Positions 20,584 to 32,139 of a stretch of DNA of 64,000 nucleotides are shown piece after piece. Every line of letters starts with the position of its first letter. Positions within the stretch are counted from its first letter, which is position 1. Under the pieces are notes generated by a model. The model saw only the letters and a list, made by a program, of their open reading frames with translations. It ran no database searches and was not told where the DNA came from. The DNA is from Ascarosepion bandense (taxonomy: Eukaryota; Mollusca; Cephalopoda; Sepiida; Sepiidae). The position numbers and the translations under genes are program-made. The DNA lies in NCBI GenBank assembly GCA_037127315.1, contig JBBBDQ010001920.1, positions 248,001 through 312,000 of the forward strand. Direction: 5' to 3'.

Positions 20584-20618
<35 letters not shown>

Positions 20619-20706
20619 CAGTTCTGTTCAAACATTGAGCACTGCTTTATTAACTTTGAATAATAATACTATGCACAAATGTAATATGTATATTTATTAA
20701 TATATC

Positions 20707-20748
<42 letters not shown>

Positions 20749-20830
20749 TATATATAATACAGTTCTGTTCAGACATTGAACACTGTTTTATTAACATCTG
20801 AATAATAATACTATACATATGTACACCCTC
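19690..20830. repeat. Tandem array with variable (TA)n/(TCTA)n linkers
   Basis: A conserved ~85-bp core (AATACAGTTCTATTCAAACA … TATGTATATTTATTAATATA) occurs at about 19806, 19926, 20041, 20335, 20482, 20615 and 20756. The cores are joined by (TA)n and (TCTA)n tracts of different length, giving periods of about 115 to 150 bp. The larger gap between 20041 and 20335 carries a separate ~55-bp sequence (20208-20262) that recurs inverted at about 47166-47230. Confidence 0.88.
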
Positions 20831-20944
20831 CTCATATGTATATTTATTAATTTATGTCTTTTTATATATATGTATATATTGCTTTTAATATATACAGATT
20901 TTTATATCAAAATTTATATTTATATTGAAAATAGTAATTATTTC

Positions 20945-21015
20945 CATCTCTAGCAATTTTCCAAATGTAGCTTAGACGTGGCACAAGGCCAAAAAGTATG
21001 GTGCACCCAGTTCGT
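20945..21015 (-). repeat. Fragment of the second SINE-like family
   Basis: AATTTTCCAAATGTAGCTTAG, GTGGCACAAGGCC and AAAGTATGGTGCACCCAG match the body at 41815-41880. Confidence 0.6.
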
Positions 21016-21885
21016 TTTATTTTACTAAATTGAAACTTTGACCTGACTTGATGTACTTTTGTTAAATCTAAATTGTTAGCAAACTTTTTATCAGTTTTTC
21101 TCACGTTGTCCTAAACGTTAGTGGTTTCAAAATTTAATTTCACATAGAGATGTGAACTTTTCAAATTGAAGATTTTCATTAGTTAGAAAATAATTTCATG
21201 CTGGCTTGCAAATTTTTTTTTAATTTTTTTTTTTTTTGCTTTTCAGGAAAAATCTGTGGGTGCTCTACTTTACAAATATTATAAAACTGAAAAATTGAAA
21301 TATTAAAAAAAACTGTACATATCCGGTTGATATTCAAAGAATTGTTCAACTAATCATATCTTTTATAGTTCCTGATAGTGATTACCAGTTTGGCTTAGAG
21401 CCAAGCAGAAAATGTGGGACTGAGATAGAAACAGCAGGATATTTTATCTGGGAAAACGCACAGAATGGCTTGAACAAAATGAAACGCTGCTAAGAAAGAC
21501 AATAAAGACAATGAGATCAATTGCCCGAAAAATTCTTGGACTGCTAATGACTCATCTCAACATTTGGACTTCTGAATACAGTAAGTCCCCAGGTTACAAC
21601 AGTCCTGACCTATGATGATTAGTTGTTATGACACAATCTCCATCAATTTATTTTCAACTTCTGCTTTTTGGATCGTAAAGTCAATGCAAATGGCACAACG
21701 GAAGAATTTATTTTTCTTTCTTCCCCGGATTTTTGCTGCTTCTGATTACTGCAAGAAACACAAGATCTTATGCTTTGTCGTCTCATCTACCAAGAACCAA
21801 TGACAACTCTAGTAAGACATATACTAACAGCTTAAAAAATGTTATTTCATTATATGTGTGGTAGTAGGGAGATGGTTAAATGTTT
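21016..21885. other. Unassigned
   Basis: No gene or repeat recognised. Short open frames only. Confidence 0.45.
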
Positions 21886-21942
21886 ATTAAACTGGCCTTG
21901 TGCCAAACATAACCAAACTCCCTACAACTTAATCCCACCAGG
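21886..21942 (-). repeat. LTR-like tail fragment
   Basis: Reverse complement of the ~55-bp sequence found twice at 29412-29745 (AAGTTGTAGGGAGTTTGGTT … TTTAATAAAC). It includes an AATAAA hexamer. Confidence 0.55.
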
Positions 21943-22149
21943 TTCCCTGACTGAAACCCCATCTTTGGTACATTGTCAAGAATCATGTTCAGGACAGACG
22001 TAGGTAATTGCTATCACAAATTGAATTCTGGGAAGAAATATGAGCTTTTTACAAAGCAATAACTTCTGAAGAAATTCTCAAATGAATTTCTTCTAATGGC
22101 AATTGTCTGCTTGAAGCGTTTAGAGAGAATTACATTATATTAATAGTTA
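21943..22149. other. Unassigned
   Basis: Nothing recognised. Confidence 0.4.
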
Positions 22150-22335
22150 TTATCTGCTCAGGAAAGTGGAATCTGAGAAACGAGTTCAAATTTCAAGCTT
22201 GTCAATTTAATTTTCTTTTGCATTAATGCTGTTGGAAAAGATATGAACCCATCTCTTTTCCTAGTCCCCAGCTATGGATTAAATAGCTGCATAAACCCTA
22301 GCTTTGTATAGTAATCAGTCTAACAGAAGCAAAAC
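22150..22335 (+). repeat. Degenerate tRNA-derived SINE
   Basis: GAGTTCAAATTTCAAGC (B box), TGGAAAAGATATGAACCC, CCCAGCTATGGATTAAATAG and CTTTGTATAGTAATCAGTC follow the SINE order with many changes. Confidence 0.6.
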
Positions 22336-22479
22336 ATTGAATTCAAACCTTTGTAGAAGGTAAATAGAAATGGGTCTTCTTTCTTTCCCAATAATGCATG
22401 GCAATTCACAGTTAATAAAGTAATGGAATCTTTGGAGAGTTATGACCCCCTATATCCTGAAGGGACATGGCGTCTTTTG

Positions 22480-23082
22480 TTTTCTTTCCACCTGAATCTA
22501 TCCTACACTTATACAAATCTACCATCCGCCCATGTTTTGAATACTGTTGCCACATCTGGTCAGGTGCCCCTACTATTCTCCTCGGGCTTCTTGACAAAAT
22601 ACAGCGAAAAATCTGTAAAGTGATTGATACCGACTTAGCTGACCGTCTGCAGTCACTCTCTCACCGGCGTGACGTGGCTTCCCTGTGCCTCTTCTATAAA
22701 TACTTTCATGGCTTCTGCTCTGATGAACTTAAATCACTGGTGCCCCCTAGGTGTGAGTTTGCACGAAATACTAGATTGGCAACTAGGTTCCACCCTTTTA
22801 CGGTGAAACCGATGAAATGTAACCTCAATTTCTACTCCAACAGCTTCTTTTCTCGCAGTTCCCGCCTATGGAATTCCCTTCCGCATGCTTGTTTCCCCGA
22901 CGGCTATAACCTACAGGAGTTTAAATGTAAGGTCAATAGACACCTCCTAACACACTAAGCATCCCATTCTCTCCAACTCTCCCCCTATGTACATCCTAAC
23001 TTGTCTATCACCCTGTGTAACCCCCTGTGCTATAGTGACAGTGGAATGCCTTACTTGGGGTGACATGATTAAAAAAAAAATG
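22480..23082 (+). pseudogene. CR1-type LINE 3' end, open frame, 5'-truncated
   Basis: Coding from FFPPESILHLYKSTIRP to the stop at 22958 (about 159 codons, no interruption). It contains FEYCCHIWSGAP, LADRLQSLSHRRDVASLCLF, SHPFTVK changed to FHPFTVK, SSRLWNSLPHACFPDGYNL and EFKCKVNRHLLTH. A short 3' UTR ends GGGGTGACATGATT plus an A-run at 23070-23080. No RT motifs remain. Confidence 0.88.
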
Positions 23083-23519
23083 TAAGTAAATGATATTACT
23101 TCTGTTTTATTACTGGATCTGACTTCTCAGGAATCATTTTGTTTGTCATTTTTTTTAATAAATTATTGTTAAGTTTGTCACTGGCTTTCATTTTTATCCT
23201 TACGTAGCAGAATATTAAAGAATATAAACAACAACCAGTTGTAAGTATAGTGAACAGGATATTTATTTGACCAAATGCTGTGTGCGACTGGTCTCTAAGA
23301 GAATGTCATCCCGAATGCCCCTTGTGGCCTCCCCTCTTCCTCATGTTCCCCTGGCGGCCCCTCTCAGGTTCAAGGGAAGACAAACGGTCTTTCAAAATTC
23401 TGGGATAGACAGTGTTAGGTGTTAACAATATTGATTTTTTTAGGTGATTGTATAAAATATGGAAAGGTTTAAAATTATTATTTTATATCTGAACAAAATG
23501 TTCTATTCTTCAGTTTTTC
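23083..23519. other. Unassigned
   Basis: A GC-richer patch at 23300-23380 has no recognised motif. Confidence 0.4.
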
Positions 23520-23941
23520 TTAATATTAGCTCTTTTCTTTTTTCTTTCTGTCTTTCTTTCTTTTTTTTTATTTATGTATTTGTATTCATAATCTTATTTT
23601 TACTTTTTTTTCTTCTTAATATTTCCTCAGTTTTTCTTTCTTACCTTCTTTTTAATATTTGCACGGTCTTACTTTCGTTTTTAAGATATTTGCGTTTTTT
23701 CTTTCTTTCTTTTTTCTTTCTTTCTTTCTTTCGTTCTTTCTTTCTAACTTTCATCTTAATATTTTTGCAATCTTACTTTCTATCTTCCCAATATTTTCAT
23801 GGTCTTTCTTTCTTCCTTATATTTTCAAGGTCTTTTATTCTTTCTTCTTGATATTTCTTGCAATCTTTCTTTCATTCTTTTTAATATTTCCGTAATGTTA
23901 TTTTCTTTTTTCTTAATATTTCCAAATTCTTTCTTTCTTTT

Positions 23942-23973
<32 letters not shown>

Positions 23974-24123
23974 TATTTCTTTCTTATTTATGTATTTATA
24001 TTCATAATCTTATTTTTCTTTCTTTTCTTTTTTTTCTTCTTAATATTTCCTCAGTCTTTCTTTCTTACTTTCTTTTTAATATTTGCACGGACTTACTTTC
24101 GTTCTTAAGATATTTGCATTTTT

Positions 24124-24160
<37 letters not shown>

Positions 24161-24500
24161 TTAATATTTTTGCCTTCTTCCTTTCTTTCTTCTCAGTATA
24201 TTCGTGGTCTTTCTTTCTTCCCTATATTTTTGCAGTTTGTTATTCTTTCTTCTTGATATTTCTTGCAATCTTTCTTTCTTCTTAATATTTCCAAATTCTT
24301 TCTTACTTTATAATATTTCTTCTTTGTTTGTTTGTTTGTTTGTTTGTTTCTTTCTTTCTCCCTAAGGTTTCTTCTTTTCTTTCTTCTCAATATTTCCGCA
24401 GTCTTTCTTTCTTCCCTCTTTATATTTTTGCTGCCTTTTATTCTTTCTTCTTCTTATTTCCTGAGTTCTTTCTTTCTTAAGCTTCCAATTTTATTTATTT
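23520..24500. repeat. Polypyrimidine (CTTT)n-rich tract with TTAATATTT blocks
   Basis: About 1 kb is almost only C and T on the plus strand. CTTT runs are broken by recurring TTCTTAATATTT-type spacers. A longer unit repeats: the stretch with TTATTTATGTATTTATATTC and TATTTGCACGG appears near 23565 and again near 23975. Frames rich in Phe, Leu and Ser across it are compositional artefacts. Confidence 0.9.
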
Positions 24501-24607
24501 TTCAACATTTCTTCAGTTTTTATATCGCTCATTCCATAATGAATTAGAGCACTCTGACTATCGGGTATGTATAATGATATTGTATATGCTAAAAAGTCTG
24601 CCTTCTT

Positions 24608-24690
24608 CTACTGAACGCCCATAGCCCAGAGGTAGAATCGCTGACTGACGCCAATTCGGTCAGGTTTCAATCCTGGGTAAAAGTAATCGG
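24608..24690 (+). repeat. tRNA-like SINE head (third type)
   Basis: A-box-like TAGCCCAGAGGTAGAA and B-box-like AGGTTTCAATCC lie 40 nt apart in a tRNA-sized block. The stems do not pair well enough for a functional tRNA, so a SINE head is the better reading. Confidence 0.5.
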
Positions 24691-24745
24691 AGTCTACACG
24701 TACTGTTGAGCTGTGATACAGCAAAACAGATCTGGCTGTGGATGA

Positions 24746-24748
24746 CTA

Positions 24749-24792
<44 letters not shown>
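24746..24792. repeat. (TA)n microsatellite
   Basis: An uninterrupted TA run at the truncated 3' edge of the following LINE. Confidence 0.9.
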
Positions 24793-24794
<2 letters not shown>

Positions 24795-24796
24795 TG

Positions 24797-25955
24797 CAGT
24801 GTATTGCTCTCAGGGAGGCTAGCATAATGTATGTTGATGGAGGGCAGGAAAGATTACTATGGTAGTTAAAGGATAGCAGCTTCATTTTGGAAGCATTAAA
24901 ATTTATGAGCCATTTCTTACCCCAGTCCACCACTGACTGGAAGTTCTTTTCCGAGAACAACAGCAAGGTTTGTTTTGTCAGCATTGGCAGATTACTTAGC
25001 AAGGCAAGAAAGAGTAAATGATGGTGTCGTCAGTGTAGATTCCTATTTGGGATCTGATTACACCAGGGAGATTGTTGATGAAAATCAAAAAAGGTATAGG
25101 ATAGAGCCTTGAGGGACACCCGTATTCGTACGATAGGATCTGGAAACATGTCCGTTCAATACGACCTTCATTACGCAATTCGATTTAATTAAGCAAACAT
25201 TAGAGAGACAGTAGATGTTAAGAAGAGTTTGGAGAGTACAAAGGAGATTCCAGGGGCACATTTCCTTAAGACAATGACTGGGATTCTGTCACCTCTGCTT
25301 GCCTTAAGGGGGACAAGTTTTGAAATTGTTTTTAGAGACCAGCGAGAGGGTAATGTAAACATCACTCAATTGAGTCTCGGTTCTAGTTGGAAAGTGGGGT
25401 GCAAATATTCCAGACAAATAAAGTGAGGAGTTGCAGGAGAATCTGTGAGCAAAGCACTCAGCCTTGTCCGCTGTAGCTGTGAGGACCTCATATTTATTGA
25501 TTAAAGGAGGAATGGCAGGTTTGCTGCAGTTTAGCACACTTTTGCAGAGCCACCACTAGTCTTTGGAGCTGAACATGTGGGCTGCTATATGCTGCTTCAT
25601 TCTGTCAGCAAACAACAGCTTAGCATTGTTAAGGACACTCTTATACTCATTACAAGCAGAGGCAAAAAGGTGCCTATTATGGTCAGCTTCATGGCTCCGA
25701 TAAAGCCGGAATTAGTGATTCTTGTGGGCTATGGTGGTCGAGCAGGCAAGGAAGATCCAGAAGGCGAATGAGCTTTAGGGTGGAACTCCCTGGCTGGGAT
25801 GAAAGCATCGATACCAGCTTTCACTCAGGAGGAAACCTCAGAAGCGCAGTCTTCAACGGCTAGACTAAACACTTTCTTCCAAGTGACATCGCACAGAAAA
25901 TCTTGTAGTGCTTCTCAGTCCGCCCTTTGATAGCAATAATAGATTCTGCTGGCTC
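24797..25955 (-). pseudogene. CR1-type LINE: pre-RT linker and N-terminal RT
   Basis: The only copy here that keeps sequence upstream of the RT. The minus strand shows a linker (KSVLNNAKLLFADRMKQHI, SKPAIPPLI, EVLTATADKAECFAHRFS, SDVYITLSLVSK). After a deletion of most of the fingers region it resumes at VVLNGH…GVPQGSIL-like sequence, FLIFINNLPGVIRSQIGIYT with the catalytic YTDD (25026-25037), then WGKKWLINFNASKMKLLSFN. The 3' side is cut by the (TA)n tract. No endonuclease domain was identified. Several frameshifts. Confidence 0.8.
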
Positions 25956-25969
25956 AATATTAGTACCTT

Positions 25970-26160
25970 CTTTCTTTTTTCTTTTTCCTTTCTTTCTTTT
26001 TTTCTTTTTCCTTTCTTTCTTTCTTTTTCCTTTCTTTCTTTCTTTCTTACTTGATATTTACACTTCCATCTTTTTTTTTATTTCTTGACATTTTTACTTT
26101 TTCTTTCTTTCTCAATATTTGTACTTTCTTCTTTATTTCTTTTTTCATTATTTCTTTTAA
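25970..26160. repeat. Polypyrimidine (CTTT)n tract
   Basis: TTTCTTTTTCCTTTCTTTC-like repeats with a few interruptions. Confidence 0.85.
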
Positions 26161-28208
26161 ATTGGGACCTTCACTCATTTTCGACAACTAACTTTTAAAC
26201 CGAATTTTTAAAAATAAAAGTTATCTTGAAACATTTATTGAAAGCTAAATGAATAAATTTGCTATTTCCAGTTAGCAAAATACTCTGGTATATTTCAAAC
26301 AGAAATTATATTGATTGGAATCTAAAATTTTTCAATTTTTTTCAATCTTTCAGTTGTTCGGCCATTTTTGAGCAATCGACACATTTGTAAACAAAAGTTT
26401 CTCGCTTTTAAAAATCTTGCAAAAATAGAATAGTCATCTGTTACACATTATTTTTGGAAAATTAACAATTTTAATGTTAATTTAATCTAATTTATACAAG
26501 TATTACTTATTTATAGCATGAAATTTAGAATAAAACTATTCCTTAAATGCAGACTCGATTTTTCTAATCTTTCTACCATATTTGAAATGTGATAACAGCT
26601 TGACAGATGCGAGATAAGGTAAGTGTATGGTGATCACAAGTGACATAGTTGTACAAATTCTTTCCAATAAGGAGAATAATCCTTGAAGCACATGACCTTT
26701 TAATGTACACATAGAAATTAACTTCAAATGCACAAACAAAAAAAAAGAAAAATTATTTTAAAAATACGAAGACACGACAATTAATATTAATCTTTCCAAT
26801 TTTTGATTAGTAAATATAATCTTCACTTAATAAGTTAATAAACTAGCAACAACAAATCTTTGAAGTATTTTTAAAATATGTTTAAAACTTTATGAAGTAT
26901 TATAATTAAAAAAATTAAAACCATTCTTTTAAAATTTCATTATTATTCAAAATTTCTTTTTATTCAGATTATAATAGTCTTAATATATATAACTTATTAA
27001 AGCAATTAAAAGCTTATCAAATTGAATAACGTCATAGTTTTATTGCATTTTTTAGTTTAATATTGGGAGCAGATTTTTGGAAATAAAAGAAAAATGTTTA
27101 AAAAAGTAATAGATGATATATATTTTCCAATGAATCCTGCGTTTGACTAATAAAAACAATTTTCTCAACATAACTTAATTTCTTAAAATTTTATGAATTT
27201 ACATGTGAGGAAGGGTAAAAGATCTAAAAACATTTTTCAAGATTTTTTAAAAATAATGATTTCAAAAATAAATTAATCCATTTCTAAATAAGTCCTGAAA
27301 GTTTTATTAAAATCCAACAATTATTTTCTTTTTGCAAGGATTTCCAAATTAATTTGTCACTGGGGGAAAAAACTGAGTTATGTAATATTATGATTTCCAA
27401 TTGTAAACTCTTGTAATGATTTGGTTATGTGCTAACTAAAATCAAAATTTTTTTACCAAAATTTCGAATGTGTTAGAAGAGATTAAAAATTCAAAAAGGT
27501 AATTGAAAATACTTTAACTTTTCCTTTTAATAATAACATAAACATTTTGATGGAAGAAGTTTGTTTTTATTAAGTTTCGGACCTTTTTTCTTCATACTAT
27601 GCTATTTCTTTGGTGATTTAATGGAGTTACCTACTTTTAAGCATTTCTTTAATTTTACTTTTTATTTTTATTATTTAATACTTTTATATTTATTATCATA
27701 TTTGTAATTTTATATTTAATGATGCCATAATACCCATATTCACACACACGCATATGTATAGAGACAGTTGAAGTGTTATTTAGTATTGCTTGATCTGTTC
27801 AGTAGAGGCATCGGCTATGCTTGGAACGGTTGTGGTGAATACGGATTTAAAAGTAACTCACTTCTGCTCACTGTTTACAAATTTTGCAATCCAGTGTGAA
27901 ATCTAATTTTGACCAATAGTTAAAAGGATTGACCTCATACTGAAGGCAAAAAGACGTAGCCAAATTTTGCAATCTAGTGTCAATTATTTTCTAACCAATG
28001 AAAATAAGTGATTTACAAAACTGAGGGAACTGAAAAAAGTCTTTTGCTACAAAACAGAGAAAGAAAGTCGAATCACTCATATGGGAGTGAGATCAGACAT
28101 CGTCAAGATGTAACAAAAGAAATTTCAATCCATTGAAACAGACATGCCTCGACAATATACTTCTCCTTCTTTTTCTTGTGCGCTAGTTTCCTTTATCTCT
28201 TCTTCTTC
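26161..28208. other. About 2 kb AT-rich DNA with nothing recognised
   Basis: Both strands were read. Only short frames without domains are present. A small direct repeat (AAATTTTGCAATC…AGTGT) occurs at about 27886 and 27963. This is the longest stretch in the window without an identifiable repeat. Confidence 0.5.
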
Positions 28209-28545
28209 AGGCTTACGGCCATATCACATTAAATACACCGGTTCTCACTCGATCACCGAAGTTAAGCAACGTTGAACCTGGTGAGTACTTAGATGGGTGA
28301 CTGCTTGGAAATACCAGGTGCTGTAAGCGTTTATGGACGGATGTGCATTGTGGTACAGTGGATATCGACTTGGAAAGAGAAATCGGTGAGCCGAGTTTGA
28401 ATTCCAGTTGAATACCCTGCATTTACTTAAGCACTGGTACCCTTGGGAAAGGTATTAATCTGTCCCTTCCCTCCAGTTATGGGTTAAATAACAGGGTAGG
28501 ACTTGGGAACCCTGCCCTTAAAAACAAATCCCAATGAATCTTGCA
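28209..28545 (+). mobile_element. Composite SINE: 5S head followed by tRNA-SINE head and body
   Basis: 28209-28330 is the best-preserved 5S-like block in the window: GGCCATATCACATTAAATAC, CGATCACCGAAGTTAAGCAAC, GATGGGTGACTGCTTGG, AATACCAGGTGCTGTAAGC. It is joined after about 10 nt to a tRNA-derived head (TGTGCATTGTGGTACAGTGG; B-box region GAGTTTGAATTCC) and SINE body (TAAGCACTGGTACCCTTGG, CCCTCCAGTTATGGGTTAAA). The same order recurs at 49648-49895 (reverse) and, decayed, at 12316-12505. A tail motif (CAAATCCCAATGAATCTT, 28524-28541) is shared with 1118-1137. Confidence 0.88.
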
Positions 28546-28997
28546 AACAAAAAAATAAAACAAATAAACTAAATAAAACAAATCAAAATGATTTTCAGCA
28601 TTAAATGACCTAATGAAGGTTGATATGCTGGTTAAATGAACCAACCAACCAACTAAACAATCTTCTTCTTCATCCTCACCATTCTTGCCGTCAACAAAGG
28701 AGAAGACAACAACAACAGCAACAATAAGGCATTTCAACTGACTCCTAAAAATTAACGTCAATAAGTCCAATTTGTCTTTATTGCCATACCTTCCTTTACA
28801 CTTTCTCCCTGGCCATAAAAAGAAAGAAAGATAGATAGACTATGTCAATCCTTGCATTCACACATTCACTACCTACAACTAAGACAATGGATTCACTTAA
28901 CTCCGTACTACATTTTCTCTTTGAACATTTAATAATTTCACTTTCTACAAATTGATGTTACTCTGTTCCGTCAATAAATTTCCATTTAAACATACAA
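28546..28997. other. Unassigned
   Basis: Low-complexity AAACAAATAAA and simple CAA/ACC patches; no gene. Confidence 0.45.
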
Positions 28998-29381
28998 TTT
29001 TTTTTTTTTAATCATTTCATCCCAAGCAAGATATTCCACTGCCACTATTGCGCATGGGGCTACAGAGGGGAAAGTAAAGAGAAGGAGTGGTTAGACAAAG
29101 GGAATGTCAGGAGGAAGGTGATAGATGGGTAAGGATAGATACCCAGAATGAGGGTTGGGCAGATGGGAAGAGTGTTGGATAGAATGGGAGCAAGTTAGTG
29201 TGTTAGAAAGTGTCTATTGACCTTACATTTAAACTCCTGGAGATTGTAGCCGTCAGGGAAGCAATCATGTGAAAGGGAATTCCACACTCGGGAAGTGCAA
29301 GGAAAGAAACTGTTGGAGTAGAAGTTGTGGTTGCATTTTATCGGTTTCACTGTAAAAGGGTGGGATCTAGTTGCTAATAAT
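28998..29381 (-). pseudogene. CR1-type LINE 3' end
   Basis: T-run, AATCATTTCATCCCAAGC tail, 3' UTR, then coding to SHPFTVKPIKCNHNFYSNS, SRVWNSLSHDCFPDGYNLQE. Closely related to the copy at 3413-3807 (same 3' UTR words GGGAATGTCAGGAGGAAGGTG). Truncated at the LATRS codons. Confidence 0.85.
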
Positions 29382-29411
29382 ACTTTTATTCTTCCAACTT
29401 TCAACCATTTG

Positions 29412-29745
29412 ATAACTTTAAGTTGTAGAGAGTTCGGTTATGTTTAGCACAAGATGAATTTAATAAACATGCTCGAGCTCCTTATTTCATTGGCGACCCC
29501 GCAAAGAACACGCAGATGAATTCTCATCTCTACATATTTGATGACTCTGCAAATAACACGCAAACAAATTCTGATTTTTACATATTTGATAAACCCACAA
29601 ATAACACGCAGAGAAATTTTGATCTCAACATATTTGATGACTTTGCAAATAACACGCAGAGGAATTCTGATAATCTTAAGTTGTGGGGAGTTCAGTTATG
29701 TTTGACATAAGGCCAATTTAATAAATATGCTCGATCTCCCTACTT
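29412..29745 (+). repeat. LTR-like tail pair flanking a ~60-bp tandem repeat
   Basis: A ~70-bp sequence (AAGTTGTAGAGAGTTCGGTT … AATAAACATGCTCGAGCTCC) occurs at about 29420-29488 and again at 29674-29745. Between them about four units of ~60 bp repeat ACATATTTGATGACTCTGCA and AATAACACGCAGA. The first copy is followed by TTGGCGACCCCGC, which looks like an LTR junction with a primer-binding-type sequence. A third copy of the tail is at 21886-21942 (reverse). LTR origin is a suggestion, not shown. Confidence 0.5.
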
Positions 29746-30499
29746 AAGTGTTATTACTCATCAGTAATGAGTTGGCTGACCCTGAAAAGTGGACGATGGC
29801 ATTCTTCTGTCTACATTCCATTCTTAAAGGCCAACCTTTCAAACAAAACAAAAGATGCCTGACGTTCAAGCAAAAAATGATATTCATGCGCAACAATCCA
29901 GTTACGAGTGAAATTAATGAAAACTGATAAAAATTACAAGTTGAAAACAACAGACTTATAATGCATCCACCATGTTACATGCATTTAAAACCCCATAGAA
30001 AACTGATGCTTTATTTTCAAGAGGCATGTTTGTGAATGCCATAAGCTATTTTTATGAATTTTGGAAACAATATTGGTTTTTTTAAAAGTGATTACCTCAA
30101 AAGAAATTGTGAAATTAACTAATGAAGTAAATCATGAAACCTTGTTTGGCAAAAAATTTAGAAAGTTAAGATTAAGAATGTGAAATTACCTCCGCATTTA
30201 TCCAATGAAGCTGCTATCCTCCCCACAGAAATAAAAAAATATACGCCTGTTTTGCTGTGAACCATTTAAAGTCAGTTTGCAAAGTGGATTTTTTGTTACA
30301 AACACCCAAAGGAGCTAAAATAGTTTTAAAAAAATAATACATGATTTACATTCCCTAATGAGTTCTGCGTTTAAATAATAAAGCAAATTTTGCCTACAGA
30401 ATTTAATTTCTTGAAATTTATTAGTTTATGTGGAGCAGGGGGTAACAGATGTAAAAAAAAAATATTTTTACCAAATTTTTAATTTCATTCATTCTTTAT
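29746..30499. other. AT-rich, nothing recognised
   Basis: No supported feature. Confidence 0.5.
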
Positions 30500-31079
30500 T
30501 TATTTTTATTCTTGATATTCATACATTTTATCTTTTTTTCTTCATTTTTTTCTTCATATTGCTGCCGTCTTTCTTTCTTTGATACGTATTCTTGTTCTTT
30601 CTTTCTTTCTTTCTTTCATGCCTATTTTCTTTCTTTCTTTCTTTCTTTCATGCCTATTTTCTTTCTTTCTTTCTTTCTTTCATGCCTATTTTCTTTCTTT
30701 CTTTCTGTCTTTCATGCCTATTTTCTTTCTTTCTTTCTTTCTTTCATGCCTATTTTCTTTCTTTCTTTCTTTCTTTCATGCCTATTTTCTTTCTTTCTTT
30801 CTTTCTTTCATGCCTATTTTCTTTCTTTCTTTCTTTCATGCTTGCTTTCTTTCTTTCTTTCTTTCATGCCTATTTTCTTTCTTTCTTTCTTTCTTTCTTT
30901 CATGCCTATTTTCTTTCTTTCTTTCTTTCTTTCTTTCATGCCTATTTTCTTTCTTTCTTTCTTTCCTTCTTTCTTTCATGCCTATTTTCTTTCTTTCTTT
31001 CTTTCATGCCTATTTTCTTTCTTTCTTTCTTTCATGCCTATTTTCTTTCTTTCTTTCTTTCTTTCTTTCATGCCTATTT

Positions 31080-31115
<36 letters not shown>

Positions 31116-31340
31116 TCATGCTTGCTTTCTTTCTTTCTTTATAATATTTTCGATTATTCCGACTCTATTCATATATTAACATTTCCTCAGTTTTTATTTC
31201 TTTCTTGACATTCATACATTTTATCTTTTTTTATTCATTTTTCTTTTTCATATTTCTGTCGTCTTTCTTTCTTTAATACTTATTCTGGTTCTTTCTTTCT
31301 TTCTATTTTTCTTTCTTTCTCTTTTTAGATGATTGGATAA
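30500..31340. repeat. (CTTT)n minisatellite with CATGCCTATTTT punctuation
   Basis: About 17 units of CATGCCTATTTT (a few CATGCTTGC) separated by 4 to 8 CTTT copies, so units vary from about 31 to 43 bp. All three plus frames are open for about 200 codons only because the repeat has no stop. Flanked by paired TTCTTGATATTCATACATTT and TTCTTGACATTCATACATTT words (about 30510 and 31202), suggesting a duplicated context. Confidence 0.93.
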
Positions 31341-31599
31341 AATGAGGAAAGGCTTAAAACCTCTTTTTATTTGTATGCAAGCATCAATTCTATTTCATGT
31401 TATAACCTGAAATTTTGAAATAGTCCACAAAATATTTATATTTGACCAAAATATAATTACTTCGACTCACTCTCCTTCTTTTTCTTTGTGTTCTGTGTCT
31501 CCAGGGCATAAACAATCATATCTTCCTATCTTTAGTAGAGTCTACAAATGTTTGTCCCATCACCATTCCTCCCACTCCCTGCTCTGGCATCTATTTACC

Positions 31600-32139
31600 C
31601 AACTTCATTGGGTAGATTACTCGGTTTTTTTTTCCTCTGTCCATCTTGTATTTAATAAGTCCCGTACTTGTCAGATTGACTTCCTCGTTATGTGTCCTTG
31701 TAATTTCCAATGTTTCTTTCCACTTCTATTTGTTTCCATTTACATAAAACTTACTTGTTTCTCATATTTTCAGTGCATTCTCAACATCCTTCTGTAGAAC
31801 ATTTCTGATGCATTGTTTCTTCTTCATCTATGAAGAGATTTTAAGGCATTCACTACCAGATAGGACATTAGATAATACATAGCATTTCATTAAGTTTTTC
31901 TTTTTTTCTAATTAAATTAGACAATTTCTTCATACTTTGCTTGGCTTTTGTTTCTTCTTCATCTATGAAGAGATTTTAAGGCATTCACTACCAGATAGGA
32001 CATTAGATAATACATAGCATTTCATTAAGTTTTTTTTTTTTCTAATTAAATTAGACAATTTCTTCATACTTTGTTTGGCTTTTGTAATGCATCTCTTTCT
32101 ATTCAAATAGACATTCAGATTTCTATGCCAAAATCTTTG
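31600..32139 (-). repeat. RTE-clade LINE fragment with 135-bp internal duplication
   Basis: Matches the reverse complement of the RTE C-terminal coding region seen at 50436-50965 in order (CCTCGTTATGTGTCCTTG, then TTTCTTCTTCATCTATGAAG, TTCATACTTTGCTTGGCTTT, AATGCATCTC). The middle part occurs twice, at 31815-31949 and 31950-32085. Decayed, no open frame. Confidence 0.7.

Noticed and set aside
24608..24690. Functional tRNA gene
   Set aside because: A- and B-box-like words are present, but the acceptor and anticodon stems do not pair convincingly and no terminator follows.
28209..28330. Functional 5S rRNA gene
   Set aside because: It has substitutions through the molecule and lacks a T-run terminator at its end; it is joined directly to a SINE head also seen in other copies.
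30512..31208. Three overlapping frames of ~200 codons rich in Phe, Leu and Ser
   Set aside because: They are the translation of (CTTT)n, which has no stop in any frame. No start context, no amino-acid diversity, no domain.
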